Source: Deinococcus sp. JMULE3
GTDB taxonomy: Bacteria > Deinococcota > Deinococci > Deinococcales > Deinococcaceae
Length of the DNA stretch: 64,000 nucleotides
Reading direction: 5' to 3'
Assembly: GCF_013337115.1 (NCBI RefSeq)
Contig: NZ_SGWE01000004.1
Coordinates: 1,934,501 to 1,998,500, forward strand
The position numbers were made by a program, and so were the translations under genes. The notes under the pieces were generated by a model. The model was not told where the DNA came from. It saw only the letters and a program-made list of their open reading frames with translations, and did no database searches. Of this stretch, positions 8,961 through 26,382 are shown one piece after another; within the stretch, counting starts at the first letter, position 1, and each line of letters begins with the position of its first letter.

Positions 8961-9470
8961 GTGACCATGCACCACACTGAACACACCACCCAGATGTCCT
9001 ACCAGGTCGGCGCGTTCGCCCTGATTCACCACCAGGGGGGGTACCTGATCACCCGACCCGTGCACCCGCTGCAGCCCGGCGCGCAGGGCCTCCCCGGCCT
9101 GATCCTGAACGCCGAACCCGGCAGCAACCCGGTCGAACTGCACCTGCGCCGCGTGATCCGCGAGCAGATGAAACTGGTCGTCAGTGACCTGCGCCTGGTC
9201 GGGTCCTACGTGGCGCGCGGCACGCAGGGCGGTCACGGCGACGCCCGCCTGCACCTGATTTTCGGCACCGAGTACAGCGCCGGGATTCTCGACCCGGACC
9301 CCGCGCAGTTCACGGTCGCCGAGTGGATTCCCGGCACGGAACTGCTCGAACCGGGTGGCGCACCCGAATGGCTCCAGGGTGCCGTGCGCGAGTACGAACT
9401 CGTCAGCCCGGCCCCCGAACCGGCCGCGGCAGCCCCACGCTCCCGCCTGGGTTTCATGCGCCGCCGCTGA
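8961..9470 (+). CDS. Nudix-fold protein with degenerate Nudix box
   Basis: A 169-residue protein starting at GTG 8961, chosen because AGGAG lies 7 bases upstream; ATG 8967 is an alternative. The fold pattern (YQVGAFALIHHQGGYLITR, GLPGLILN, VAEWIPGTELL) matches Nudix hydrolases, which Deinococcus has in large numbers. However, the Nudix box position reads HLRRVIREQMKL in place of the REUEEXG catalytic core, so the metal-binding glutamates are missing. It may bind rather than hydrolyse nucleotides. The C-terminus is an Ala/Pro-rich tail ending RLGFMRRR. Confidence 0.6.
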   Translation: MTMHHTEHTTQMSYQVGAFALIHHQGGYLITRPVHPLQPGAQGLPGLILNAEPGSNPVELHLRRVIREQMKLVVSDLRLVGSYVARGTQGGHGDARLHLIFGTEYSAGILDPDPAQFTVAEWIPGTELLEPGGAPEWLQGAVREYELVSPAPEPAAAAPRSRLGFMRRR

Positions 9471-9485
9471 ACGCCGCGCGGCTCA

Positions 9486-9639
9486 TACGGACTCCGATTG
9501 AATGGCTTACAAAGCCGTTCAATCCGAGCGGATGCGACTCGTAGAGCTGCCCCGCAGAGGAGGAGAGAAACGGGTTCCGGGCGTGGAGCTGACAATCCGG
9601 TGTAGTTCCGGGTTGTCAGCGAAACCAACGGAATCCGGA
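9486..9639. mobile_element. TGA-flanked structured element, copy 1
   Basis: A 154-bp non-coding element with terminal inverted repeats (TACGGACTCCG at the left, CGGAATCCGGA at the right) and a TCA trinucleotide on both sides (9483-9485 and 9640-9642). It holds a 13-bp hairpin with an ACA loop at 9496-9524, a central GAGCTGC/GCAGAG region, an ACGGGTTCCGGG linker, and a second 13-bp hairpin with the 7-nt loop TGTAGTT. The right-hand TCA is the stop codon of the minus-strand Spx-like gene. No ORF is encoded. Confidence 0.85.
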
Positions 9640-9999
9640 TCAGCCGCCCGCCACCATCGCCTTCCAGCCCTCGGTGTCCTCACCGACGGTCAGGTGCTTC
9701 CCGGCGCGTACCAGTGGCAGCCGCAGCAGTTCCGGATCGTCGATGATCTTCGCGATCACGCCGTCCTCGGTGGTCCGCAGGTACGCGAGGTTGCTGCGCT
9801 CGTACGCCTTGCCTTCCAGGTCCAGCAGGGCGTTCAGGCCGAACTTCTGCACGAACCGGCTCAACTCACCCTTGGCGATGGGCCGCTCCTTCAGGTCCAC
9901 GAAGTGGATCTTGATCTTGCGTTCCTTGAAGAACCGCTCGGCGGCGCGCGTCTCCTTGCTCTTGCGCGTGCCGAATACCTGAACCTGCAACTCGCTCAT
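9640..9999 (-). CDS. Spx/ArsC-fold protein without the catalytic cysteine
   Basis: A 119-residue protein of the ArsC/Spx/YffB thioredoxin-like family: FGTRKSKETRAAERFFKER at the N-terminus, DLKERPIAKGELSRFV in the middle, and DDPELLRLPLVRAGKHLTVG at the C-terminus, where RxPLVR is the family's conserved strand. The position normally held by C (CxxC in Spx, C in ArsC) reads GTRKS, so neither arsenate reduction nor a thiol switch is expected. Its TGA stop coincides with the flanking TCA of element copy 1. The role is unknown. Confidence 0.75.
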   Translation of the reverse strand: MSELQVQVFGTRKSKETRAAERFFKERKIKIHFVDLKERPIAKGELSRFVQKFGLNALLDLEGKAYERSNLAYLRTTEDGVIAKIIDDPELLRLPLVRAGKHLTVGEDTEGWKAMVAGG

Positions 10000-10011
10000 G
10001 CCTCAAGTGTA

Positions 10012-10063
10012 GGGGAGGGGCAGTGGGGAGTAGGAAGTGGGCAGTGGGTTGGTCGGAGGTGGG
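10012..10063 (+). repeat. G-run tract (G-quadruplex type)
   Basis: GGGG, GGGG, GGGG, GGG and GGG runs separated by short A/T-containing spacers in the gap between the Spx-like gene and ruvB. It has the same composition as the tracts at 7964, 43055 and 60466. Confidence 0.65.
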
Positions 10064-10152
10064 CGGGCACGTCGCCCGTCTGCATTCAGCCGATGCGGGC
10101 GTGATCAGCCGCGATCCACTCACCCCTCACTACTGCCCGCTCCCCGCGTTCC

Positions 10153-11145
<993 letters not shown>

Positions 11146-11202
11146 AACAGAGAGTCTAGCGCAAGTTCGCTGTCAGCGGAATATGGGCGGGCCGTTTCAG
11201 CC

Positions 11203-11904
11203 TCAGCTCCCCGCGTACAGCCGGATCAGACCCGGCAGATCCCGGGCCAGCGCGCCGCCCACCACGTCCAGATTCCCGTACACCCGCACGAAACGGCCCT
11301 GACCATCCACGACACTCACCTGATCCCCGTGAATGCGCGCCGCCACCGCCGCGCCCGCGCCCACCGCCTGCGCATTCGCCGCGCCGCTGGACGTCTGGCC
11401 CTGCGGGGCGGTCATATGCGCGCTGTGATCCTCGGCGGGCATGGGCGCCACGTTCGCCACGAACATCTCCCGCGCCGCCTCGTCGATGACCGCCGCCTTC
11501 CCCGTCAGGCCCGTGAACGCCGGATCGAAGCGGTTCAGGTACTCACGCACCACGCCCGGCGTGTCGTGCGCCGGGTCCACCGTGACGAACTGCACCTGCA
11601 CCCGCGACCGCTGCTCCTCGCTCAGCGCCGCGTAGGTGTTCTTCAGGACCGCCAGTGTCGCCGGGCACACGTCCGGGCAGCGCACGAACCCGTAGAACAC
11701 CAGCCGCACCCGCCCATCCGCGGCCGCCAGCGTCGTCGCCTGCCCCCGATCATCCACCAGCGCCAGGGCCGGCAGGGCCTTCGGCTGATCCAGCGCCTCG
11801 CCCGCCGACACGCCCGGCGCCGCCCGCCGCATCACCAGCAGTCCACCCAGCACCGCCGCCACCACCAGCAGCGCCGCCGTCACCCATTTCGACACACCCG
11901 TCAT
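11203..11904 (-). CDS. SCO family copper chaperone for cytochrome oxidase
   Basis: A 233-residue protein with an N-terminal membrane anchor (about residues 7-25), then a thioredoxin-like domain with VFYGFVRCPDVCP, the CxxxC copper site of SCO1/SenC. VTVDPAHDTP and the C-terminal IHGDQVSVVDGQGRFVRVY are also typical; the third copper ligand would be a downstream histidine. There is an Ala/Gly-rich insertion with several His and Met (about 155-185). It lies downstream of ctaDE, which fits delivery of copper to the CuA site of CtaC. Confidence 0.9.
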   Translation of the reverse strand: MTGVSKWVTAALLVVAAVLGGLLVMRRAAPGVSAGEALDQPKALPALALVDDRGQATTLAAADGRVRLVFYGFVRCPDVCPATLAVLKNTYAALSEEQRSRVQVQFVTVDPAHDTPGVVREYLNRFDPAFTGLTGKAAVIDEAAREMFVANVAPMPAEDHSAHMTAPQGQTSSGAANAQAVGAGAAVAARIHGDQVSVVDGQGRFVRVYGNLDVVGGALARDLPGLIRLYAGS

Positions 11905-12012
11905 GCCCGCAGGGTAGGGGAGAGGCGCGGGGTGACGTGTCCCCAGACAGGGGAGTGGGGAGTGGGGGACGACGCTGGCGGCCTCGGACGGTTGACCTCA
12001 CACAACGCGAAA

Positions 12013-12034
12013 GGGACGCCCGCTCAGGCGTCCC
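12013..12034 (-). terminator. Intrinsic terminator of the oxidase operon
   Basis: An 8-bp stem GGGACGCC/GGCGTCCC with a 6-base loop lies 21 bases past the ctaDE stop; read on the minus strand it is followed by TTTCGCG. It separates ctaDE from the SCO gene, which may therefore have its own promoter in the 11905-12010 gap. Confidence 0.75.
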
Positions 12035-12054
12035 CCTCTGTCTTCCGCGCGGTG

Positions 12055-14507
<2,453 letters not shown>

Positions 14508-14511
<4 letters not shown>

Positions 14512-15731
14512 TGGGTGCCTCCGTCAGGCGCGCCGTTCACGGGCGTGCCCTTCCAGTAGTCCGCTTCCTCGGGCAGCTTGAGGCTGCGCAGGTACGCGGC
14601 GATGTCGTCGATCTCGGCGTCGGTCAGCGTGCCACCCTTTTCCATCTTGCCCTTGACCATGTACTCGCTACCGTCATAGGTGGGCATCAGGCTGCCGGGC
14701 TTGACGCGGGGGCTGTTCTTCAGCCAGTCGCTGAGTTCCCTGGCCGCCTTGGGGTCCTCCCACTGCGCAGCGGTCATGGCTTCCCACATGCCGGCGCCCA
14801 GGGTGCGGCGCGTGCCGAAGAAGCTCAGGTCCGGGCCGACCGCACCGGCGGCGGGCGTACCCTGCACGCGGTGGCAGCTGGCGCAGGAGGTCGCGCCTGT
14901 GCTGGCCTTACCCTGCATGAACAGGGTGTACCCGCGGGCCTCGGCGCTGCCGGGGGCGGGTTCGGGAGCGCGGTAGGCCTTCATGGCGGCCAGGGTCGCG
15001 TCGTAGCGAGCCTGATCCAGTGCGATGACCTTGTAGCGCATGTTGGCGTGGCTGGCACCGCACAGCTGCGAGCAGTTGCCCTGGTACGCCCCGGCGCGGT
15101 CGGTGTCGACCTGCCAGGTCTTCTTCACGCTGGGCATCGCGGCGCGCTGACCGCCGATGTTCGGCGCCCAGAAGCCGTGAATGACGTCGCCGCTGGTCAT
15201 GGTGAGCGCCACGGGCTGCTTGGTGGGCATGATCATCTCGTTGCCGTTCGTGACCACGCCGCCCGCGTCGCTGGTGGTCTCGGGGTACGCGAAGTTCCAC
15301 CAGAACTGCTTGGCGAGCACGTCGATCTTCGTCGCCTGGTCGGGCGTGGGGTTCAGGACCGCCATGCTTTTGACGGTCAGGACGCTCAGCAGGATCACGA
15401 TCACGACCGGCACGGCGACCAGGATGGTCTCGAGCTTGTTGTTCCCGTGGAACTGGGCGGGCGGCGCGTCGTGCCGGTCCTCACGGAACTTCTGCACCGT
15501 GTAGAACAGCGCGTAGGACACGCCGATGAAGATGATGATGGACAGAGCGATCGCCCAGATGCTCATCCACCAGACTTCCCGGTTGTACGCGGACGCCATG
15601 TCCCCGATGCTCAGGGACTGGTTCGTCTGCTGGCAGCCGGTCAGCAGGGTCGCGCCCAGGATCGTCAGGCTGGGCAGGACCCGTCGGCCCCGCCTCCGTG
15701 TGCCGCTGTTGCGGTGTGTGATGGTATTCAA
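14508..15731 (-). CDS. ctaC: Cytochrome c oxidase subunit II with CuA and cytochrome c domains
   Basis: A 407-residue lipoprotein. I choose the TTG at 15731 because AAGGAG lies 5 bases upstream; a GTG two codons earlier overlaps that site. The signal peptide ends in a lipobox (LLTGC). Two membrane helices follow, then a cupredoxin domain with the CuA site [14 protein letters not shown] (about residue 240), then a cytochrome c domain with heme motif CASCH (about 310) and an axial methionine likely in SLMPTY. This matches caa3 oxidases that carry their own electron-entry heme. A weak candidate promoter (TTCCAC, 17 bases, TAGACT) lies just upstream. Confidence 0.95.
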
Positions 15732-15958
15732 CGTCACTCCTTTCCTCTGCTTGCAGTCTAAAGCGTCACGCGGGCGCGTGGAACGCGTGGGCCGCCGCTC
15801 GCGGTCAGCGCTCAAGCTTCCGCCCACATTCTACCGACCGGTCAGGCATACCCCCCATGAGAACAGATGAGGCGCGGGCAAGTGTCCTGACCCTCCCAGT
15901 CACCCGCTATCATGCTCCATTCCGGTCCAGCACGGGTGGGAACCGCACCCACATGGAC

Positions 15959-15992
15959 GCGGCCCCCGCACACCTGACGGTGCGGGGGCCGC
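15959..15992 (-). terminator. Strong hairpin between ctaB and ctaC
   Basis: A 13-bp perfect stem (GCGGCCCCCGCAC/GTGCGGGGGCCGC) with an 8-base loop lies 14 bases past the ctaB stop. It separates the heme-synthesis genes from ctaC-ctaDE, implying two transcription units. The rest of the 274-base gap shows only the possible ctaC promoter. Confidence 0.8.
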
Positions 15993-16005
15993 AGACAGCA
16001 AGCCC

Positions 16006-16934
<929 letters not shown>

Positions 16935-16938
<4 letters not shown>

Positions 16939-17918
16939 ACGTTCACCCCTACCCTAGCGCGCCCCTGCACCGACAGACCCGTCAGCGCGCGGTACACCAG
17001 CATCACCAGCGCCAGCCACAGGCCCAGCGCCAGCAGCAGGTGCACCAGCTGCATCCAGCCCGGCGCTTTCAGGATCACGTTCGCGAAACCCGCCACCATC
17101 TGCGCGGCCAGCAGACCCCACACCACGGCGCTCCAGCGCTGCACCCCGGCGCCCGGCCGCTCGCGGCGCAGGAACACGCCCAGCCACACCAGGAACGCAC
17201 TCGTCAGCACCGCCAGCATCGGGTGAACCACGCGCAGGTTCTCGATGATCGAGGCCGTCACCGCGAAGTCACGCTTGACCGTCTCGATGGGCGTGCTGCC
17301 GTCCGCCGGGAGGAACAGCAGGTCCCCCAGCGCCGTCACGGCGCCCGCCATGCCCAGCACCAGCATCAGGCCCAGGCCCACATAACTCCAGCCGCCCACC
17401 AGCCCCTGACGGCGCAGCCGCAGGCCCGGCGCGCCGCCCGCCCACAGCGCCGTGAGCAGCAGCGCCGCCAGCAGCAGGAACGTGTTCGACAGGTGAATGC
17501 CCTGCACGAACCCACGCGCCGGGTCGGTACTGTCCGCCGTGAGGCCCAGCAGCACCTGCGCGGCCCCCACCAGACCCTCGAGCAGGATCAGCCCGAACGA
17601 CACCACCGCGCCCAGCCGCGCCGGGTGACCCCGCGGCACCGCACGGAACGCCACGACGATCAGCGCGATCGCCAGCAGGCCGCTGGCCATGCTCGTCAGG
17701 CGGTGGCTGTACTCGATCACGGTATGCAACGTGGGGCTCTGCGGGACCACCACGCCGTTACACAGCGGCCAGTGATCCCCGCAGCCCGCCCCGGCCCCCG
17801 TGATGCGCACCACCGCGCCCCACAGGATCACCAGCACGTTATAGATCAGCGCCGCCCACGCCAGCCGGGGGAGCCACACGCCCGCGCGGGCGCGCGGAAC
17901 TGTCAGCGTTCCACTCAT
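16935..17918 (-). CDS. ctaA: Heme A synthase
   Basis: A 327-residue polytopic membrane protein that oxidises heme O to heme A. The four heme-ligand histidines are visible in [21 protein letters not shown] and LVHLLLA, about eight membrane helices are predicted, and a CxxxxxxxC pair (CGDHWPLC) is present near residue 45. I prefer ATG 17918 ([13 protein letters not shown]) over 17927 because GAGG is 9 bases upstream of it. It is first in the ctaA-ctaB unit and divergent from the DUF420 gene. Confidence 0.94.
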
Positions 17919-18089
17919 CGTCACCATCCTCGCCGCCCGTCAGGCCCGGCCGCAGGGGCCAGGGCGGGGGTCTCTCGCCCGGTATTCTATGCGTGCCCCC
18001 CCGCTGAGAATTGTCCCCCCACCCCCGGCGGACGCACACCCCACCCCGGACACCTGACCTTCGGCCACGCCCGTACACTGGGCGGGACT

Positions 18090-18569
18090 ATGGCGGAAAC
18101 CATCAACCAGTGGGCGGTCATCACGATCATCCTGAGCGGCCTGGCGCTGTGCGTGGGCGTGTACCTCATCAAACGCGGGCTGAAAGAAGCCCACATGAAA
18201 GCCATGATCGTCGCCAGCACCCTGGCCACCATCTTCCTCGTGCTGTACCTGACCCGCCTGGGCCTGGGCTACGAGAAGAAATACGCCGGGCCCGAGGAGT
18301 GGCGCGCAGCGTACTTCGTGCTGCTGATCAGCCACATCATCCTGGCCGCCGCGAACCTCCCGCTCGCGCTGGGCGCCCTGTGGAACGCGTACAGGGGCCT
18401 GCGGGCCGCCGGGAACCTGAACAACATCGACCTGCCCGCCGCGCGCGGCTACTTCAACAAGCACCGCGCCTGGGTCCGCTGGACGGTCCCGGTGTGGCTG
18501 TACGTCGCCGTGACCGGCTGGATCATCTACCTCGTGCTGCACAGCTACGGCGAGGTCATCAAGAACTGA
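18090..18569 (+). CDS. DUF420 membrane protein (CtaM-like oxidase maturation factor)
   Basis: A 159-residue protein from ATG 18090 with four to five membrane helices. Conserved features of DUF420 (YozB/CtaM) are visible: [10 protein letters not shown], the LGYEKKY loop, and [21 protein letters not shown] near the end. CtaM is required for heme A-containing oxidase activity in Firmicutes. Divergent placement next to ctaA supports the same role here, but this is inference from family and neighbourhood. A strong terminator follows. Confidence 0.8.
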   Translation: MAETINQWAVITIILSGLALCVGVYLIKRGLKEAHMKAMIVASTLATIFLVLYLTRLGLGYEKKYAGPEEWRAAYFVLLISHIILAAANLPLALGALWNAYRGLRAAGNLNNIDLPAARGYFNKHRAWVRWTVPVWLYVAVTGWIIYLVLHSYGEVIKN

Positions 18570-18586
18570 CGCCGCAGGCACCGATC

Positions 18587-18617
18587 AGGGGGGCGGCCTG
18601 ACCGGTCGCCCCCCTGC
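18587..18617 (+). terminator. Intrinsic terminator after the DUF420 gene
   Basis: A 10-bp stem CAGGGGGGCG/CGCCCCCCTG with an 11-base loop, 18 bases past the stop. Confidence 0.75.
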
Positions 18618-18761
18618 CGCAGCGCACCCCACCCGGCTTCCGCACGAACTGCGCGCCATGAACCTCACGGACATCGGGGACTGAACCGGACGCAGACTCC
18701 CGCCGCCTGTTCCCTGCGCCGGTCACCGTTCCCCTCCCGCGCGCCCTGCTACGCTCCGGGC

Positions 18762-19583
<822 letters not shown>

Positions 19584-19605
19584 CCTTCCCTGAACGGTGC
19601 TGACG

Positions 19606-20187
19606 CTACGCCCCGTCGTCCGCGTCCCGCAGCTCGCGTAGCGGCACGACCGCCGCGACGTTCCCCACGATCCGCCCGGCGTGCCAGCGGGGCGAGCCCG
19701 TGATCACGACCTCCAGCAGCGACCCGTCCGGGCGGCGCAGTCGCGTGCGGTACGTGGTCGACGTGCCTGCCGAGCGCTGCTCGCGCGCGTCACGCAGCGC
19801 CGAGTGGTCCTCGCGGACCGTGAACTCGAACGGCGTGCGTCCCAGCACCCGCTCGGGCGTCAGGCCCAGCATCCGCGCGTACGCCCGGTTCACGAACACG
19901 AACCGCCCGTCCTCGTCCGTCACGGTCAGGCCGTGCTCGACGGACTCCATGACCTGCCGAGCGAAGTGCAGCTCCTGCCCGTACGCTTCCTTCAACTCGC
20001 GGTGCCCGCGCAGCATCCGCACCAGTCGCGGCGCCAGCCAGCCCGCCACGCCCAGCGTCGCCAGGACCGGCAGGATCACCACGAACGCCTGCGGGCGCGG
20101 CACGAGCAGCGCCACCAGGAACGACTCCAGGATCAGCAGGGCGAACAGCATGTACGCCACCCTCAACTCCAGCTGACCCGGTTTCAT
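19606..20187 (-). CDS. Membrane protein with one PAS domain
   Basis: A 193-residue protein starting MKPGQLELRVAYM at ATG 20187; the longer frame upstream enters the promoter region of the divergent gene. Two membrane helices (about residues 10-60) precede a PAS domain (about 80-185) with VMESVEHGLTVTDEDGRFVFVNRAYARMLG and a PAC-like RRPDGSLLEVVITGSP stretch. There is no kinase, GGDEF or other output domain, so it may pass a signal by protein contact. The ligand is unknown. Confidence 0.75.
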   Translation of the reverse strand: MKPGQLELRVAYMLFALLILESFLVALLVPRPQAFVVILPVLATLGVAGWLAPRLVRMLRGHRELKEAYGQELHFARQVMESVEHGLTVTDEDGRFVFVNRAYARMLGLTPERVLGRTPFEFTVREDHSALRDAREQRSAGTSTTYRTRLRRPDGSLLEVVITGSPRWHAGRIVGNVAAVVPLRELRDADDGA

Positions 20188-20297
20188 GAGTACAGGGTGC
20201 CCTGCCCGCCCTTGCAGGGTTCTTACGCTCCTTCCACATTGAACGGGTCCGCGGATCGGCGTGCGGACCGCCACCGGGGCCGGTACTCTGGCGGGAC

Positions 20298-20966
20298 ATG
20301 AACCTTCGACGGCAGATGCTGATCAGCGCGGCCCTGATGGGCGCCGCCGCTGCCCTGCAGGTTCCCGGCCTGATCCGCGACGTGCAGCGCCCCGCAGCGG
20401 ACTTCCCCTGGTTCAGCCTGATCGGCGCGGCGCTGATCCTGGGCGCGGCCCTCGGGACGCTGCTGCACGCCCTGTGGCCCGTGCGGGGCGAGCGGCCGGT
20501 CCGGGACTGGCGGGCGTCGCTGCCCTTCTACCTGCTGCCCACCCTGGCGCTGCTGCTGGGCGGCGCGCTGCTGATCGACCGCGTTCAGGCGCAGCGTGGC
20601 GACGCTCTGAGCCTGAACGCGTTTGTGCAGAGCGCCCGTGAGGTCGAACTGCGGGCCACCTCCTGCGCGTCCGGTGCTGCCCGGTCGTGCACGCGAGTGC
20701 AGGCGAACGTGGATGGTCCCCTGATGGCCGAACTGCTGCAGTCGGCGGTCACGGATGCCGGGGGCCGGATCGCGGGCGGCACCCTGCCCCTGACCCGCCA
20801 GGGGGACCGCGTGACGGGTGAAGCGAAGATTACGCTGCGCGCTGGCTTGCGGCAGGTGCCGTTCACACTGCGGTACGACGGCCCGGTGATCGTGGGCCGC
20901 GCCGCGCCCCTGCCCGACTCGGCGCTGCCCCTGGCGCAGGCCACCCTGGAGCGCGCCCATGACTGA
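20298..20966 (+). CDS. Hypothetical membrane protein
   Basis: A 222-residue protein from ATG 20298 with an N-terminal hydrophobic segment and two further helices (about 40-62 and 75-92), then a soluble domain with two cysteines (TSCASGAARSC) likely outside the membrane. I recognise no family. It overlaps the next gene by 8 bases, so the two are probably translated together. Confidence 0.65.
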   Translation: MNLRRQMLISAALMGAAAALQVPGLIRDVQRPAADFPWFSLIGAALILGAALGTLLHALWPVRGERPVRDWRASLPFYLLPTLALLLGGALLIDRVQAQRGDALSLNAFVQSAREVELRATSCASGAARSCTRVQANVDGPLMAELLQSAVTDAGGRIAGGTLPLTRQGDRVTGEAKITLRAGLRQVPFTLRYDGPVIVGRAAPLPDSALPLAQATLERAHD

Positions 20967-21852
20967 GCGCACCTCGACCCCGGCCCGTGAGGACGGCCCG
21001 CAGTTCCGACCGCGCCCTGGCCCGTTCCGGCTGATGCTGGTCCTGCAGGGGGTGTTCCTGCTGGGAATGCTGACCGGGTTGGCCGTGCTGCTGGTCAGCA
21101 GTCCCCTGTCACGCCTGGCGGACCGGGTCATGGATTTGTTCCCCTGGTGGTTCCTGGTGCAGGCGCTGTTCTTCGGCGCGTACGCGCACGCCTACTGGGG
21201 GGCCTTGGGCACCCTGGGGAAGGCGCCCGCGCCCATTCAACTCTGGCGGCACCCGGAACTGCGGACGCTGCCTGCTCTGCCGCCCCTGCCGCTGCGGACG
21301 GCTGTTCTCCTGTACGCCGTGCCGCTGGCGCTGATGGGGAGCATGTTCGCGTGGGCTATGCAGGACGTGACACGACAGGGAAGGCAGTCTGCCGCCCGGT
21401 ACGCTGTACTCAGCCAGTGGACGTCCGCCAAGATACTGGGCTTCACGCGGGTGAGTTGCCGGGACTTCCCGGCGGGCCGCGTGCAGCCGGACTCGCTGTG
21501 TCTGGTCGCGTGGCAGGACTTCCCGCAGGGGCGGTCCTTCGCGGACACGGTGCGCGCGTGGGTGCAGGTCGAGCGGCTGACCTTCACGGACGCCGGACAG
21601 CCCGTGGAGCTGGACCTGCCCTTCCGGCAGGCGGGCGGCGTGACGGGCGGGCAGTGGACCGTGCCGCTGCGCCGCATCACCGAGGACGACACCCAGCCGT
21701 TCACCGTGACCGCTGTGTCCCGGCGCGACCCGGCCCCGGCATCGGGCGCGGCCCCGGCTCCTGAACTGGCCTCCTGGCTGCGGGGGCAGGCGTTCCATTC
21801 GGTGCTGATCGTGACGCCCGGCGCGTCAAGTCCCGGTGTCACAGCGCCGTGA
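20959..21852 (+). CDS. Hypothetical membrane protein, partner of the upstream gene
   Basis: A 297-residue protein from ATG 20959 with three hydrophobic segments (about residues 25-48, 62-82 and 112-130) and a long C-terminal extracytoplasmic domain containing two cysteines (VSCRDFP, DSLCLVAW). No family is recognised. The 8-base overlap and similar layout (helices first, Cys-bearing domain after) suggest it works with the preceding protein. Confidence 0.65.
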   Translation: MTERTSTPAREDGPQFRPRPGPFRLMLVLQGVFLLGMLTGLAVLLVSSPLSRLADRVMDLFPWWFLVQALFFGAYAHAYWGALGTLGKAPAPIQLWRHPELRTLPALPPLPLRTAVLLYAVPLALMGSMFAWAMQDVTRQGRQSAARYAVLSQWTSAKILGFTRVSCRDFPAGRVQPDSLCLVAWQDFPQGRSFADTVRAWVQVERLTFTDAGQPVELDLPFRQAGGVTGGQWTVPLRRITEDDTQPFTVTAVSRRDPAPASGAAPAPELASWLRGQAFHSVLIVTPGASSPGVTAP

Positions 21853-21876
21853 CCGGGCGGGCTCTATCCTGATTGG

Positions 21877-25815
<3,939 letters not shown>

Positions 25816-25869
25816 GCGCGGGCGGACCCCTCCGCTGCGCGGAGAACCCCTCAGTCAGCTGCGCTGCCA

Positions 25870-25894
25870 GCTCCCCTCAGAGGGGAGCCTTTTT
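25870..25894 (+). terminator. Intrinsic terminator of dnaE
   Basis: An 8-bp stem GCTCCCCT/AGGGGAGC with a 3-base loop followed by CTTTTTCT, about 55 bases past the dnaE stop. It overlaps the left arm of the DUF559 cassette. Confidence 0.8.
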
Positions 25895-25955
25895 CTGCTT
25901 TCTGCCTCCCCTTGAGGGGGTTCCCGCAGGGGTCGGAGGGGTTACGCTGCGGGGC

Positions 25956-26306
25956 ATGCGTGACCTGCATTCGAGGCGTCTGGTGCCGCGTGCGCGTGAG
26001 CTGCGGCGGGCCATGACGCCTGCGGAGCGGCGGTTGTGGTTCGATCTGCTGCGGTCGCACCCCGTGCGGTTTCGTCGTCAGGTGCCGCTGCTGGGCTTCA
26101 TCCTGGATGTCTACGCGCCGTCGGCGAGGTTGTGCGTGGAGGTGGATGGCTCGTCGCATGATTCGCCGGATGCGGTGATGTATGACGCCGAGCGGTCGCG
26201 GGTGCTGGCGGGTGCGGGGATCCGGGTGCTGCGCGTGCGGAACACGGAGGTCATGCGGAACCTGCCTGGTGTGGCGGCCCTGATCGCCTCGGCCACCGGG
26301 GAATAA
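25956..26306 (+). CDS. DUF559 (Vsr/PD-(D/E)XK-like) nuclease-fold protein
   Basis: A 116-residue protein with the DUF559 signature: LRRAMTPAERRLWFDLL, FRRQVPLLGFILDVYAP (candidate catalytic Asp), CVEVDGSSHD (candidate Glu and the xVDG strand), and RVLRVRNTEVMRNL near the C-terminus. These proteins are relatives of very short patch repair endonucleases and are predicted metal-dependent DNA nucleases. No methyltransferase is adjacent. The gene is bounded on both sides by inverted copies of a palindromic repeat, which suggests a link between the protein and the repeats. Confidence 0.8.
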   Translation: MRDLHSRRLVPRARELRRAMTPAERRLWFDLLRSHPVRFRRQVPLLGFILDVYAPSARLCVEVDGSSHDSPDAVMYDAERSRVLAGAGIRVLRVRNTEVMRNLPGVAALIASATGE

Positions 26307-26382
26307 AAAAGGCTCCCCTTGCCTCGGAGAGCCCGTAGGGAGGGGAGCTGTCAGCGAAGCTGACTGAGGGGTCGCCTTCCGC

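Larger units (their letters stand above)
25847..26371. mobile_element. Inverted-repeat cassette carrying a DUF559 nuclease gene
   Basis: A 32-base repeat at 25847-25878 (CCCCTCAGTCAGC... to ...CAGCTCCCCTC) recurs in inverted orientation at 26340-26371, with 30 of 32 positions matching. Just inside, AGGGGAGCCTTTTT (25881-25894) is mirrored by AAAAAGGCTCCCCT at about 26306-26319. The only gene between is the DUF559 ORF. The arms are themselves palindromic (GTCAGC...GCTGAC-type cores). I infer a cassette or a pair of dispersed repeats recruited around this gene. Confidence 0.6.
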
